A stretch of 64,000 nucleotides of DNA from CAYIHX01 sp964363305. Lineage in GTDB: Bacteria; Bdellovibrionota; UBA1018. Both the position numbers and the translations under genes were made by a program. Numbering within the stretch: position 1 is the first letter of the stretch; each line of letters opens with the position of its first letter. Of the stretch, positions 52,283 to 60,801 are shown in pieces. The notes under the pieces are model-generated. The model saw nothing but the letters and a program-made list of their open reading frames with translations. It had not been told where the DNA came from and searched no databases. The stretch lies in NCBI GenBank assembly GCA_964363305.1, contig CAYIHX010000012.1, positions 1 through 64,000 of the forward strand. The letters are read 5' to 3'.

Positions 52283-53359
52283 CTAAGTTCTCAATCTGAA
52301 AAGGAGGAGGCCCGCAAAAACCCCAAAAACACCGCTGGGGAGCCAGGCCGCAAGCCATGGCGGCAGTGCGCCATTCGTGCCGAGGGATAAGCCGATCGAA
52401 TAGAAAAGCCAATAGAAAAAGGTCACACCCAAGCAAAGGGCGAGATCCTTCGCCACGCCGCCCTCCCGCCTACCTCGCACCGCAAAGGGAAAAGCCAATA
52501 CGCACATCACCAGGGGAACAAAGCTGAGGCTGATGCGCGAGTGGAATCGCACCTCATTCGCCTTCGTATCCGCACCAGCCTGGCGACTTTTTTGAATATA
52601 TCGATAGAGCTCCTTGAGCCGCAGTCCCTCGACTTCGCGCTCGATCGCCGTAAAATCCTCGGGGCTCTCCGATAGTTTCAATTTCCTCTCCTTAAAACCC
52701 TCGGTCAGCGGAAACGCATCCTTCGGATCGAAAACCGTAATGCTACCGTCAAGCAGCCTCCACCCGTCCCGAGAAAAGATCGCGCGCTTGGCATCGATCA
52801 CTTGGATAAGATTGAACAGGTCATCGAACGTGTAGACCGCCATCCCATAAATGATGTTTTTCTTCGGGTCGAAGGTCCGGAGATTGTAGATCAATTTTTT
52901 TGAACGGTACCAAATTCGATCCTGCTTGAAATCCAACATGAAATCTTCCCGTTTTTTCATGTCGCGCTGATAGAAAATGGTCTGGCGCTTGTGGAGGGGC
53001 GGTACCACCCGATCCTGGAGAACCAAAAGCCCGCAGCTCACCATGAAGGCCAAACTCAGCATGACCATGGCGATTCTGGGCAACCCAATCCCGATCGAGT
53101 AGCAAGCAACGAGCTCTTGGCTCCGGTTGAGCCCACTCAACGTCATCAAGGTCGCGATCATCACTGATGGCGGCGCAAACTGGGCGACGATCCGGGGCAC
53201 CCCAAGTAAATGATAGTAGAGGAGCTGCCCCACCGAAAACTCCCCATCGACCAGTTGGGTCAGCATCGCCTGAAAGACGAACACCGCCGTCAGTCCCACC
53301 AAGGTGAGAAGGAAGTTCTTCACGAAGAATTCTGTCAGATATCGGTCGATGGTCTTCAT
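52283..53359 (-). CDS. LptF/LptG family LPS export permease
   Basis: The 358-residue protein has the LptF/LptG layout: three membrane segments in the N-terminal third, a periplasmic beta-jellyroll domain (about residues 130-260) and three segments at the C-terminus. MKTIDRYLTEFFVKNF, the GVPRIVAQFAPPSVMIATL loop and HSRISLSFVPLVMCVLAFPFAV are typical. It would move LPS out of the inner membrane with LptB. Only one such gene is here, so the partner is elsewhere. The start is 44 bp from lepB, which is divergent. Confidence 0.92.
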   Translation of the reverse strand: MKTIDRYLTEFFVKNFLLTLVGLTAVFVFQAMLTQLVDGEFSVGQLLYYHLLGVPRIVAQFAPPSVMIATLMTLSGLNRSQELVACYSIGIGLPRIAMVMLSLAFMVSCGLLVLQDRVVPPLHKRQTIFYQRDMKKREDFMLDFKQDRIWYRSKKLIYNLRTFDPKKNIIYGMAVYTFDDLFNLIQVIDAKRAIFSRDGWRLLDGSITVFDPKDAFPLTEGFKERKLKLSESPEDFTAIEREVEGLRLKELYRYIQKSRQAGADTKANEVRFHSRISLSFVPLVMCVLAFPFAVRGRREGGVAKDLALCLGVTFFYWLFYSIGLSLGTNGALPPWLAAWLPSGVFGVFAGLLLFRLRT

Positions 53360-53403
53360 GAGCCTTGCTTGTAGATCGTATAGAACGCTATGTTTATAAG
53401 GAT

Positions 53404-54171
53404 ATGGCGAAAAAGGATTCGAATGGAACGGCGAAAACCTTCTTTCAGAAGAATCGCTGGATTTTCGAGAATATTACGTCTCTTGGGCTGGCGCTGCTCC
53501 TCGTCTTCATGATTCGATCGAGCGTCATCGAGGCCTTTAAAATCCCCTCGGGATCGATGATCCCCACCTTGCTGATCGGAGACCATATCTTCGTCAATAA
53601 GTTCGCTTACGGAGTAAAAGTCCCGTTCAGCGACTTGATCTTTCACGATCCCGTCTATGTCGTGAACCGAGCCCCTCCTGAGCGCGGAGACATCATCGTC
53701 TTTATGTATCCGAAGGATGAAAGCTTCTACTACATCAAGCGGGTGGTCGGCGTTCCGGGTGATGTAATCGAGGTAAAGAACAAGATTCTCTACGTCAACG
53801 AAAAGCCAATGAGCCGGGTGCCTGTGGGCCCCGAGCTGGGCGACCCGATTTTCGACAGCTTAGACGACCCCAGATACAGCCGAAATAACCTCGAACTCTA
53901 TAAAGAAACCTTCGGAAAAAATGACCATCTGATCATGGTCGACAAGAACAACTTTCTGGGCGACGTGTATGGCCCACAGGTCATTCCACCCGAATCGCTG
54001 TTCGTCATGGGCGACAACCGCGATTTCTCGAACGACAGCCGCTTTTGGGGTTTCGTACCCTTCCGAAACGTGAAGGGAAAAGCGATCGTCATCTGGCTTT
54101 CTCTTTGGATCAATTTTTCTGACAGCCAGTTCCTGTTCAGGCCAAGCCGAATCGGAACGCTACTTCACTAG
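53404..54171 (+). CDS. lepB: Signal peptidase I
   Basis: LepB cleaves signal peptides of exported proteins at the outer face of the membrane. The ATG at 53404 follows AAGGA and gives 255 residues: one membrane segment (ITSLGLALLLVFMIRSSVIEAF), the catalytic serine in KIPSGSMIPTL, the lysine in YYIKRVVGVPGD and the GDNRDFSNDSRFWGFV box. An insert of about 50 residues with several Asp and Tyr lies before that box. The frame is open to 53365, but that leader overlaps the divergent gene's promoter region. Confidence 0.95.
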   Translation: MAKKDSNGTAKTFFQKNRWIFENITSLGLALLLVFMIRSSVIEAFKIPSGSMIPTLLIGDHIFVNKFAYGVKVPFSDLIFHDPVYVVNRAPPERGDIIVFMYPKDESFYYIKRVVGVPGDVIEVKNKILYVNEKPMSRVPVGPELGDPIFDSLDDPRYSRNNLELYKETFGKNDHLIMVDKNNFLGDVYGPQVIPPESLFVMGDNRDFSNDSRFWGFVPFRNVKGKAIVIWLSLWINFSDSQFLFRPSRIGTLLH

Positions 54172-54885
54172 ACACGCCAAGCGATCCAATGCTTTTCCAG
54201 TCCAACGCCTCACCGCAGGGGACGCTCCGCGCAGTGCATAAGCCACGATAGGACCTATCGCATAATACGCTCGCACAAGAACCCGGCCTCCGCTCGACCG
54301 CAGCAATCTAGCGTCGCGAAAAGCCCGAAAAAGGCCGAGCGTTTCTTCATGGGTCTCCTCGATGAGTTCACTTACGACAAAGCACCGCGAGGTGTTGAGG
54401 ATCCTATAGGCGTTTTTCAACTCATCCTTGTGCACCGCTCGTGTAGTCACTAGGTAGCGCCTCAACGTCTCGGCGGAAACGTGCTGATGGGGCATGTCTT
54501 TAGAGAACTTGATGAACTGCTGTAGATAATGCGCGAAATCTTTCTGGCGATCCTGCGATTTCGTCTGATCGTAGAGCTTCACCAAGTCCCAGTAGATCCC
54601 ACTGAGGAGAAGAATCTCCGGCGTCTCCGTCCGCGGGTTGAAACTCGCGGGGCTCAGCCCCCCCTCGGGAACGCCCTTATACTCCTCCAAAATTCGCACA
54701 TAGGTATGGAAATTAGTCGCTGACCTGACCGCATCCTTGGACGAGAATTTGTCAACGCCACCCCGCGCAAGCTCCAACCTCTTCTTAAACAAGCCACGCC
54801 GCTGCTCAGCAATCTGAGCGTCCATGTTCGCTTGAATCCGATCTCGAACCGCTTTTCCTAGAGATTTCTTATTTTCTTCTGCCAC
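54160..54885 (-). CDS. Protein of unknown function with CFI-box-like C-terminus
   Basis: The 241-residue product is cytoplasmic by appearance, mostly helical and rich in Lys, Arg and Gln in its first 50 residues. The C-terminal 70 residues (SRCFVVSELIEETHEETLGLFRAFRDARLLRS...YAIGPIVAYALR) resemble a degraded version of the CFI-box domain, in which CFIATAAYG is followed by LRxFRDxxL and a Tyr-rich helix. That resemblance is by eye. It lies 12 bp after priA and overlaps the lepB end by 12 bp on the opposite strand. The function is unknown. Confidence 0.6.
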   Translation of the reverse strand: MAEENKKSLGKAVRDRIQANMDAQIAEQRRGLFKKRLELARGGVDKFSSKDAVRSATNFHTYVRILEEYKGVPEGGLSPASFNPRTETPEILLLSGIYWDLVKLYDQTKSQDRQKDFAHYLQQFIKFSKDMPHQHVSAETLRRYLVTTRAVHKDELKNAYRILNTSRCFVVSELIEETHEETLGLFRAFRDARLLRSSGGRVLVRAYYAIGPIVAYALRGASPAVRRWTGKALDRLACLVK

Positions 54886-54897
54886 GTACCTTCTAGT

Positions 54898-56925
54898 TTA
54901 CCCCACTCCAGAGGGATCTACATCGACGATTAATCGACCCTGCCAAGCTGCCTGCGCTGCCTTCACACGGCTAATGAGCTGATGAAGGGGTGGAATTCTG
55001 GCGGATTTCAGCATGATTTCCCATCGAAACGTATCCTTCACTCGCTCAATCATCGCCTCGGTGGGCCCTAGGATCTCCACGCCCACGGCCTCGGGCTGCT
55101 TCTCAAGAAAGTCAAAAAGATGACGAGCCACTGAAGACGCCTCTTCTCGTGTCGCCCCCTCGACACGAAATTTCACGAGCCTGCCGAAGGGAGGATAACC
55201 CAGCTCCCGACGAAGTGCCTTCTCCTGTTCGTACCAGGCGTGCGCATCGACCTGTTGAAGTACGGCCTGAACGACCGGATGTTCGGGTGAAAAAGTCTGA
55301 ATCATCACTTTCCCAGCGATCACACCCCGCCCAGCTCGCCCGGCGACCTGGGTGAGAACCTGGAGCGCGCGCTCAGAAGATCGAAAATCCGGCCACCGAA
55401 AAAGTGAATCCGCGAGCATCACCACCACGAGAGTGACCTGTGGAAAATCATGGCCCTTCACCAGCATCTGTGTCCCTAGAAGCACGTCAGCATCGCCCGC
55501 CCGAAAATGATCCAAGACCTGCTCCAATCGAGTGGCGCTGGTCACTTGGTCCCGATCCAGACGCAGCACTCGAATTCCCTCGAGCAAGCGCGGAAGCTGC
55601 TCCTCCAAACTCTCCGTCCCAGCCCCCATAGGACGTAACTTAACCCCTTGGCATTTCGAACACTGAAGGGGCATCTGCTCCTGGAAACCGCAGGTATGGC
55701 ACTTCAAAAGCCCCTGCTTCTGATGCACCGTCAGGGAAATGGAACAGTGGCGACATTCTCGCACCTCGCCGCATTCCTCACAGATCAAAAAAGCGGCGAA
55801 TCCCCTTCGATTGAGAAACACCATGACCTGCTCGCCCCGTGCCACCGTTTCACGAATTGCCTCCAGGGTTCGCTCGGCGATCGGCGCCTGGGTATTCTGC
55901 ACCCAGATCTCGGAGGTCAAATCAACGCAGTCCAGAGTGGGCATGCTCGCCCCGACGACCGCGCGCTCCTTGAGTTCGAAGCGCCGGTAACGACCAGCCT
56001 CACATCGCTCCAAGCTCTCAAAGCTAGGCGTGGCGGAACCCAATAGGACGGGACAGTTCTTGATCCTGCCGCGCACGATTGCGAGATCCCTGGCCTGATA
56101 GCGAAAACGGTCCTCCTGTTTGTAAGTGGAGTCGTGCTCCTCATCCACGATAATGAGACCCAGATCCTGGATAGGCGCGAAAACCGCCGAACGGGCACCC
56201 ACCACGACCTGAATCTGCTTCTCCCTCAAAGCCCAGGACAGATCCCGGCGAACTCCGTCGGCTAGCGCGGAATGCCAAAGAGCCACTCGTCGCCCCAAGC
56301 CCTCTTCGAACCTCCGATTGAGCTGTGGCGTCAAAGCGATCTCCGGTACCAGAACCAGCACCGACTTCCCTTGCGAAAGGGCCCGTCGAGCTAAATGAAG
56401 ATAAATCTCAGTCTTCCCACTCCCGGTGATCCCTTGAAGAAGAGCGACCTGTGCCCCTTGAAGATATTCCTCCAATTCAACTGCGACCCTTTTTTGAGCC
56501 GAATTCAGTTCCAATTCAGAAGCGACGCCCAAATAGGGAGCAACCGCTCGCGCCACCTTCTTCTTGCTCTTCATTCCCAAGCTTGCTGCGGGGGTCGCCG
56601 TGTTCAGTACCTCGCCCAGTGGAGCATGATAATACTGGGCGGCCCACTCGCAAAGCTCCCAAACATCCTCCGGCACAACGCGGCCCTGTTCACCAATCGC
56701 CTGGACACTCTTGAGCCGAATGCCGGGAGGCAAAGAGTCTCCGAGTTCTGAAACGAGCACCGGACCCCTAGCGATAAACGCGTGAGTCTTTGCCCTGCCA
56801 AACGGAACTTCTACCCAGTTGCCTACTGAAGCCTGGCCTAGCCATTTCTCCGGAATTGCATACGTGAACAAACCTCCGAGGGGTCGAGGTACCGCGACAG
56901 CTATGGCAAACTGCTTTTCTTCCAA
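54898..56925 (-). CDS. priA: Primosomal replication helicase PriA
   Basis: PriA restarts stalled forks. The 675-residue protein has an N-terminal 3'-end-binding domain, Walker A in GITGSGKTEIYL, the DEEH box, LLGSATPS, and the zinc-binding cysteines in CEECGEVRECRHC and CHTCGF...CSKC, followed by motifs V and VI with QVAGRAGRG. The first start is TTG at 56925, and no ribosome binding site is obvious. It follows the exported protein gene after 3 bp and precedes a gene of unknown function. Confidence 0.95.
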   Translation of the reverse strand: MEEKQFAIAVAVPRPLGGLFTYAIPEKWLGQASVGNWVEVPFGRAKTHAFIARGPVLVSELGDSLPPGIRLKSVQAIGEQGRVVPEDVWELCEWAAQYYHAPLGEVLNTATPAASLGMKSKKKVARAVAPYLGVASELELNSAQKRVAVELEEYLQGAQVALLQGITGSGKTEIYLHLARRALSQGKSVLVLVPEIALTPQLNRRFEEGLGRRVALWHSALADGVRRDLSWALREKQIQVVVGARSAVFAPIQDLGLIIVDEEHDSTYKQEDRFRYQARDLAIVRGRIKNCPVLLGSATPSFESLERCEAGRYRRFELKERAVVGASMPTLDCVDLTSEIWVQNTQAPIAERTLEAIRETVARGEQVMVFLNRRGFAAFLICEECGEVRECRHCSISLTVHQKQGLLKCHTCGFQEQMPLQCSKCQGVKLRPMGAGTESLEEQLPRLLEGIRVLRLDRDQVTSATRLEQVLDHFRAGDADVLLGTQMLVKGHDFPQVTLVVVMLADSLFRWPDFRSSERALQVLTQVAGRAGRGVIAGKVMIQTFSPEHPVVQAVLQQVDAHAWYEQEKALRRELGYPPFGRLVKFRVEGATREEASSVARHLFDFLEKQPEAVGVEILGPTEAMIERVKDTFRWEIMLKSARIPPLHQLISRVKAAQAAWQGRLIVDVDPSGVG

Positions 56926-56928
56926 AAT

Positions 56929-57777
56929 TTATCTCAAGACCTTCATGCTCGCCAGAATGAATTCCCGAATCGCAGTGGGGGCAAGGTTTCCCACCTCGGT
57001 AAACCCTTCACCAGCAAACCCGCGGGCCATCTCATTACCTTCCGGGTTAACCCAAACATCCTGCACGGTTTCCTGCATCAGGAGCTTTCCGCCCGCATCC
57101 GCCGCATAAACATCCACGGTTCGCGGATAAGGAACTTCCTTTGAAAAGCGATAAGATCGGTAACGAACATCAAATCTTCCTTCGGGGCAGTCGGCGATCA
57201 ATCTCACCGGAAGAAACGTATCTTTCTCGATCCAGACCTGCGGCTGAAACGCCGAGCGCTTCTCCGGACCAATAAGCCACGCGACCAGATTATCTAGACG
57301 ACCCAGCGATGTGACCTCTGCGGCCCTCTTCTCAGCCTCTGTTTCAAAACTCGCAAGCTGCCGCTCCGTCCGCAGGGGAATATCCAAACTCGCCAAGACG
57401 TTTGACACCACGTCGCTACGAGGATCCACCAAAAAAAGAAAAAAGCCGCTCGACTTTAAGGCAGATTCTGATCGCGCAGCGGACGCGTCGACCGGCAATT
57501 CATGGGTCGCCGCGTAGAGTTCTTTTCCCAAATCGTCGTAAGCTCTCAACCGAATTTTCTTGGTCTGTACATCAACCTGAGTCATCAGGCGAAACCGAAC
57601 GGATGTAGGCTGTTGGCCCTCGATCGTCGCAACCTGGCTCCTGATTTTCAACGAAACCGTGCCAAATCTCTTCTTCACCGCCTGGTGAATGATAAATTCC
57701 GACGGCGGAATGAATGCTGACCCCACGGAAGGGAACAACAGGAGCAGCCCAATCACTGCTATCCTCGAGCTGCTCAT
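56929..57777 (-). CDS. Exported protein of unknown function
   Basis: The 282-residue product has a signal peptide (IAVIGLLLLFPSVGSAF), a coiled or helical stretch around residues 110-160, and several beta-rich parts, among them QVWIEKDTFLPVRLIADCPEGRFDVRYRSYRFSKEVPYPRTVDVY. The last pattern resembles outer-membrane lipoprotein-sorting folds (LolA/LolB-like), which bind hydrophobic ligands, but this is not firm. Its ATG overlaps the galU stop as ATGA. I do not recognise a named family. Confidence 0.6.
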   Translation of the reverse strand: MSSSRIAVIGLLLLFPSVGSAFIPPSEFIIHQAVKKRFGTVSLKIRSQVATIEGQQPTSVRFRLMTQVDVQTKKIRLRAYDDLGKELYAATHELPVDASAARSESALKSSGFFLFLVDPRSDVVSNVLASLDIPLRTERQLASFETEAEKRAAEVTSLGRLDNLVAWLIGPEKRSAFQPQVWIEKDTFLPVRLIADCPEGRFDVRYRSYRFSKEVPYPRTVDVYAADAGGKLLMQETVQDVWVNPEGNEMARGFAGEGFTEVGNLAPTAIREFILASMKVLR

Positions 57778-58664
57778 CGGCTGCCACTCCCGTTCAAATG
57801 CTTCTGCATCAACTCTCGCACACCTGAGGCCAGCTCGGGGCGTTTCAAGGCAAAGGCCAGCGTGGCGTCAATAAACCCAAGTCGATCACCCGTGTCATAC
57901 CGGATACCATCGAAACGATAAGCGAAGAGCTTTTCCTGTTGGGTCAATAACTGAAGCCCGTCAGTGAGCTGAATTTCTCCACCACGCCCCGGGGTCGTCC
58001 GGCGCAAACAATCGAACACGGCAGGTGTTAAAATGTATCTGCCTGGGATCGCCCACCTTGAAGGCGCGTCCTTCTCCGAAGGCTTCTCCACCAACTGCGA
58101 GACCTCCATGAGGCGCGGATTCATGGCCCTCCCCCCCACGATCCCATATTTTGACACTTCCGAAGAGGCAACTTCCATCACTCCAACTACTGACGCCTGC
58201 TGCTGCAGAAAAACCTCGATGAGTTGCCGAGTGCAGGGAACTTCCGCGTCAATCAGATCATCGCCCAGCAACACCGCGAACGGCTCATCACCGATTGCAG
58301 GAGCGGCAGCCAAGACGGCATGGCCAAGACCCAAGGGGGCCTTTTGACGAATAGAGATCAAATTACAAAGGCGGCCGATCGACTTGGAGACCTCGGCTAG
58401 GTCCTCTTTGTGTTTCCTCTCGAGAGTGTCCTCGAGTTCATAATTAAAATCGAAGTGGTTTTCGATCGCCTCCTTGTTACGGGCTGTAACAAGAATTACA
58501 TCTTCCACACCGGAACGAACGGCCTCTTCGACGATGTGCTGAATCATGGGCACGTCGATGATGGGGATCATCTCCTTGGGAATCGCCTTGGTCGCGGGAA
58601 GAAATCGCGTCCCGAGCCCGGCCGCCGGAATGACCGCTTTTCGAACACGTTGAAATTTTTGCAC
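57774..58664 (-). CDS. galU: UTP--glucose-1-phosphate uridylyltransferase
   Basis: GalU makes UDP-glucose for envelope polysaccharides. The 296-residue protein has the nucleotide-binding start VIPAAGLGTRFLPATKAIPKEM, PMIQHIVEEA, LLGDDLIDAE, PLGLGHAVL and the VEKPSEKDAPS stretch. The start is a GTG at 58664. Its AGGAG ribosome binding site is buried in a hairpin (58669-58692), which suggests control of translation. A DksA-like gene lies 40 bp upstream on the same strand. Confidence 0.95.
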   Translation of the reverse strand: MQKFQRVRKAVIPAAGLGTRFLPATKAIPKEMIPIIDVPMIQHIVEEAVRSGVEDVILVTARNKEAIENHFDFNYELEDTLERKHKEDLAEVSKSIGRLCNLISIRQKAPLGLGHAVLAAAPAIGDEPFAVLLGDDLIDAEVPCTRQLIEVFLQQQASVVGVMEVASSEVSKYGIVGGRAMNPRLMEVSQLVEKPSEKDAPSRWAIPGRYILTPAVFDCLRRTTPGRGGEIQLTDGLQLLTQQEKLFAYRFDGIRYDTGDRLGFIDATLAFALKRPELASGVRELMQKHLNGSGSR

Positions 58665-58668
58665 AGAT

Positions 58669-58692
58669 GCTCCTGAGGGTGAACCCAGGAGC
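58669..58692 (-). promoter_or_regulatory. galU: Hairpin masking the galU ribosome binding site
   Basis: On the minus strand GCTCCT and AGGAGC form a 6-bp stem, with an inner GGG/CCC pair, just before the galU GTG. The 3' arm is the AGGAG Shine-Dalgarno and the 5' arm its anti-sequence. No T tract follows, so it is not an intrinsic terminator. Confidence 0.5.
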
Positions 58693-58704
58693 GTGTGATT
58701 GCGA

Positions 58705-59079
58705 TCAAGAACGTCCGGGGTAACGGTTTCTCTCGGACTCTAACTCGGCTTTGCAGACGATGCAAAGCGTGGTCTCCGGGTAGGCCTTCATGCGCGCATC
58801 AGAAATTTCGTCGTCGCAGCTTTCACAGATCCCGAAAGAGCCCTGTTCAATGCGTTTGAGTGCCCCCTCGATTTCCTTGATCCCCTCACGCTCGCGGTTC
58901 TGAACCTGCACCGCAACTGTCCGATCCGTGTCTGCGCTTGCCTGGTCTACCGAATCACTAAAAGTAACGTCATCATTGATGAAACCCTCAGTGGCTTGAC
59001 GCACCTCAACTCGTAACGCATCACGTCGTTCAATGAGGTAGTTCCGAATCGCTTCAATTTTTTCCTTACGTACGGCCAT
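58705..59079 (-). CDS. DksA/TraR-family zinc-finger protein (third copy)
   Basis: The 124-residue product has an N-terminal helical part, SDSVDQASADTDRTVAVQVQNRE and GALKRIEQGSFGICESCDDEISDARMKAYPETTLCIVCK with a C4 finger. The DxxDxA-like stretch (DQASAD) in the helical tip is closer to true DksA/GreA-type function than in the two copies near 14 kb. It would bind RNA polymerase. It heads the galU run and is divergent, by 61 bp, from the barrel gene. Confidence 0.88.
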   Translation of the reverse strand: MAVRKEKIEAIRNYLIERRDALRVEVRQATEGFINDDVTFSDSVDQASADTDRTVAVQVQNREREGIKEIEGALKRIEQGSFGICESCDDEISDARMKAYPETTLCIVCKAELESERNRYPGRS

Positions 59080-59140
59080 AGGTGCGGGCTTCTATACAAA
59101 GTCCGTTGAATTTCCAAGGCCCTTCTGCTGCTATCATTCT

Positions 59141-60034
59141 ATGGTGAGAAATTCCCGGACAATAACGTATCAATTTTGTCTGGCACTCGGGCCTCTCCTT
59201 GCTCTCCTGAGCGTCCCTTCAATGAGCTGGGCGGTCGACTACCACTCTCCAAGAACAGCCGCCCTGGGAGGCTCGGGACGAGCCGGTCCGCTCTTGAACG
59301 ATGCCATCATGCTCAACCCCTCCTTCGGATCGTTCTTGCCCGTCTACAGCATTTCCGCGAACTACTCTTTATTCAACGGCCCGAGTTTCGGTACCGCGAG
59401 CGGCCCAGCCGTCAACTCCGGCCGCGTCTATAACGCCTCGATCCAAGACGGTCGGACGGAATTTTTACAGGCCGGAGCTTCGTTTACCCAGCGCGAAGAT
59501 GCCGCATTTGTTCATGTCGGGCTCTCGAAGGCGTTTCTCAAGCGATACTCGGGTGGGTTGACCAGTAAGATCATGAGAAACAACCAAACCGGGGCTGTTG
59601 ATGTCGACTTAGTTTTTTCTGCGACGGGCGTCTTCGCCGACTGGCTTCAAGTCGCACTGGTTGCCGACAACCTCATCCAACAGCCCGCGACTCAGAACTA
59701 CGGGCTTTACCGCGAATTTACTCTCGGTACGAAGTTCAACGCGATGGGAATCGTTCTCGCTTATTTCGACCCGTTCGCCGCGCCATCGTTGCCCATCAAC
59801 GCCGGCGGCCTGGGCTACGCAGCCGGCCTGGAGTTCGTCTTTTTTAAAGACTTTTTTCTCCGCGTAGGAAATTTCTATAATGCGCAAGTACCCTTTCAAG
59901 GAATTCGAGGCAGCGGCGCGGGCCTGGGACTCGGCTGGGTCGCCCCACGTATTTCATTGGACTACGGCTTCCAACGCGTCTTTGGTCCTCGGCAAGCCTT
60001 TGCACACACCTTCGGTACAACCGTCTATTTCTAG
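59141..60034 (+). CDS. Putative outer-membrane beta-barrel protein
   Basis: The 297-residue product has a signal peptide (CLALGPLLALLSVPSMSWAV), then alternating beta strands with many Gly, Ala, Tyr and Phe, and ends in TVYF. A C-terminal Phe preceded by alternating hydrophobic residues is the usual signal for barrel assembly. The stretch AALGGSGRAGPLLNDAIMLNPS resembles FadL-like and PorV-like barrels (often annotated as UPF0164 or long-chain-fatty-acid transport-like), but I cannot assign one. It overlaps the ABC ATPase gene end by 4 bp. Confidence 0.68.
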   Translation: MVRNSRTITYQFCLALGPLLALLSVPSMSWAVDYHSPRTAALGGSGRAGPLLNDAIMLNPSFGSFLPVYSISANYSLFNGPSFGTASGPAVNSGRVYNASIQDGRTEFLQAGASFTQREDAAFVHVGLSKAFLKRYSGGLTSKIMRNNQTGAVDVDLVFSATGVFADWLQVALVADNLIQQPATQNYGLYREFTLGTKFNAMGIVLAYFDPFAAPSLPINAGGLGYAAGLEFVFFKDFFLRVGNFYNAQVPFQGIRGSGAGLGLGWVAPRISLDYGFQRVFGPRQAFAHTFGTTVYF

Positions 60035-60801
60035 GGTGCCTTCCCGAAAAATACCTGCGGGCTGCCGGTGATCGGACTGTTAGCAACCTGTGCCGTTGAA
60101 CCCGGATACAGGCTCTGAATACTTTCCGTGCTCACCACATCCACCACCTTGCCTTCAGCCACGACAGCCCCATCCCGCATCAATACGGCGCCATCCGCCC
60201 ACTCCAGTGCGAGATTCACATCGTGCGCAACCAACACCACCATCGATCCCCGTGAAGCGAGGCGACGCATGATTCGACCCGCCAACGCCTGATGATTGAG
60301 GTCCATCTTCGAAAGCGATTCATCGAGCAAATAAACCTCTGGCTGTTGGGCCAGCACCGCCGCAAATGCGACCCGCTGACGCTCTCCCCCGCTCAATGTT
60401 TCCACCGTCCGATCCCGCAACGACCAACACTCGCATTCGCTCATCGCCTGCTCGAGCCGAGTCATCGACACCACCGTATCGGAAGCCCGAGCTCGAAGCT
60501 CGACCACCTGGAGAGCCGTCAGTGGAAAGTCCGTCTGAAGATCCGAACCGACGTATGCGATGCGCCTCGCCCGCCTTCTCTGGGAAAAAAGAGAGAGTGC
60601 CTCATCATTCAGCAGCACCTCGCCCTTCCAGGTCAGCTCACGCGAAATGAGAAGGCCCGCGAGAAATTTGAGCAAGCTCGATTTTCCCGCACCGTTCGGA
60701 CCCAAAAGCGCCACCACCGACCCCGGCACCAGCCGGAAGGTCGCATCTCTCAAGATCTCTCTTCCGGCGAATTTCAGCGACAATGCACGGACAGAGATCA
60801 T
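60031..60801 (-). CDS. btuD: ABC transporter ATP-binding protein, BtuD/FecE type
   Basis: From the ATG at 60801 the product is 256 residues, the normal length. Walker A is GPNGAGKSS, the Q loop lies in AYVGSDLQTDF, the signature is LSGGERQRVAF, Walker B is VYLLDESLS and the H loop VAHDVN. Walker B is followed by Ser-Leu instead of the usual Pro-Leu/Thr. The start overlaps the permease stop as ATGA. The frame is open to 60924, but that portion is antisense-like. With the two upstream genes it forms an importer for vitamin B12 or a related metal chelate. Confidence 0.92.
   Translation of the reverse strand: MISVRALSLKFAGREILRDATFRLVPGSVVALLGPNGAGKSSLLKFLAGLLISRELTWKGEVLLNDEALSLFSQRRRARRIAYVGSDLQTDFPLTALQVVELRARASDTVVSMTRLEQAMSECECWSLRDRTVETLSGGERQRVAFAAVLAQQPEVYLLDESLSKMDLNHQALAGRIMRRLASRGSMVVLVAHDVNLALEWADGAVLMRDGAVVAEGKVVDVVSTESIQSLYPGSTAQVANSPITGSPQVFFGKAP

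Noticed and set aside
53365..53403. TTGCTT/TATGTT boxes as a lepB promoter
   Set aside because: The predicted start site would leave only about 3 bases before the ATG and cut off the ribosome binding site.
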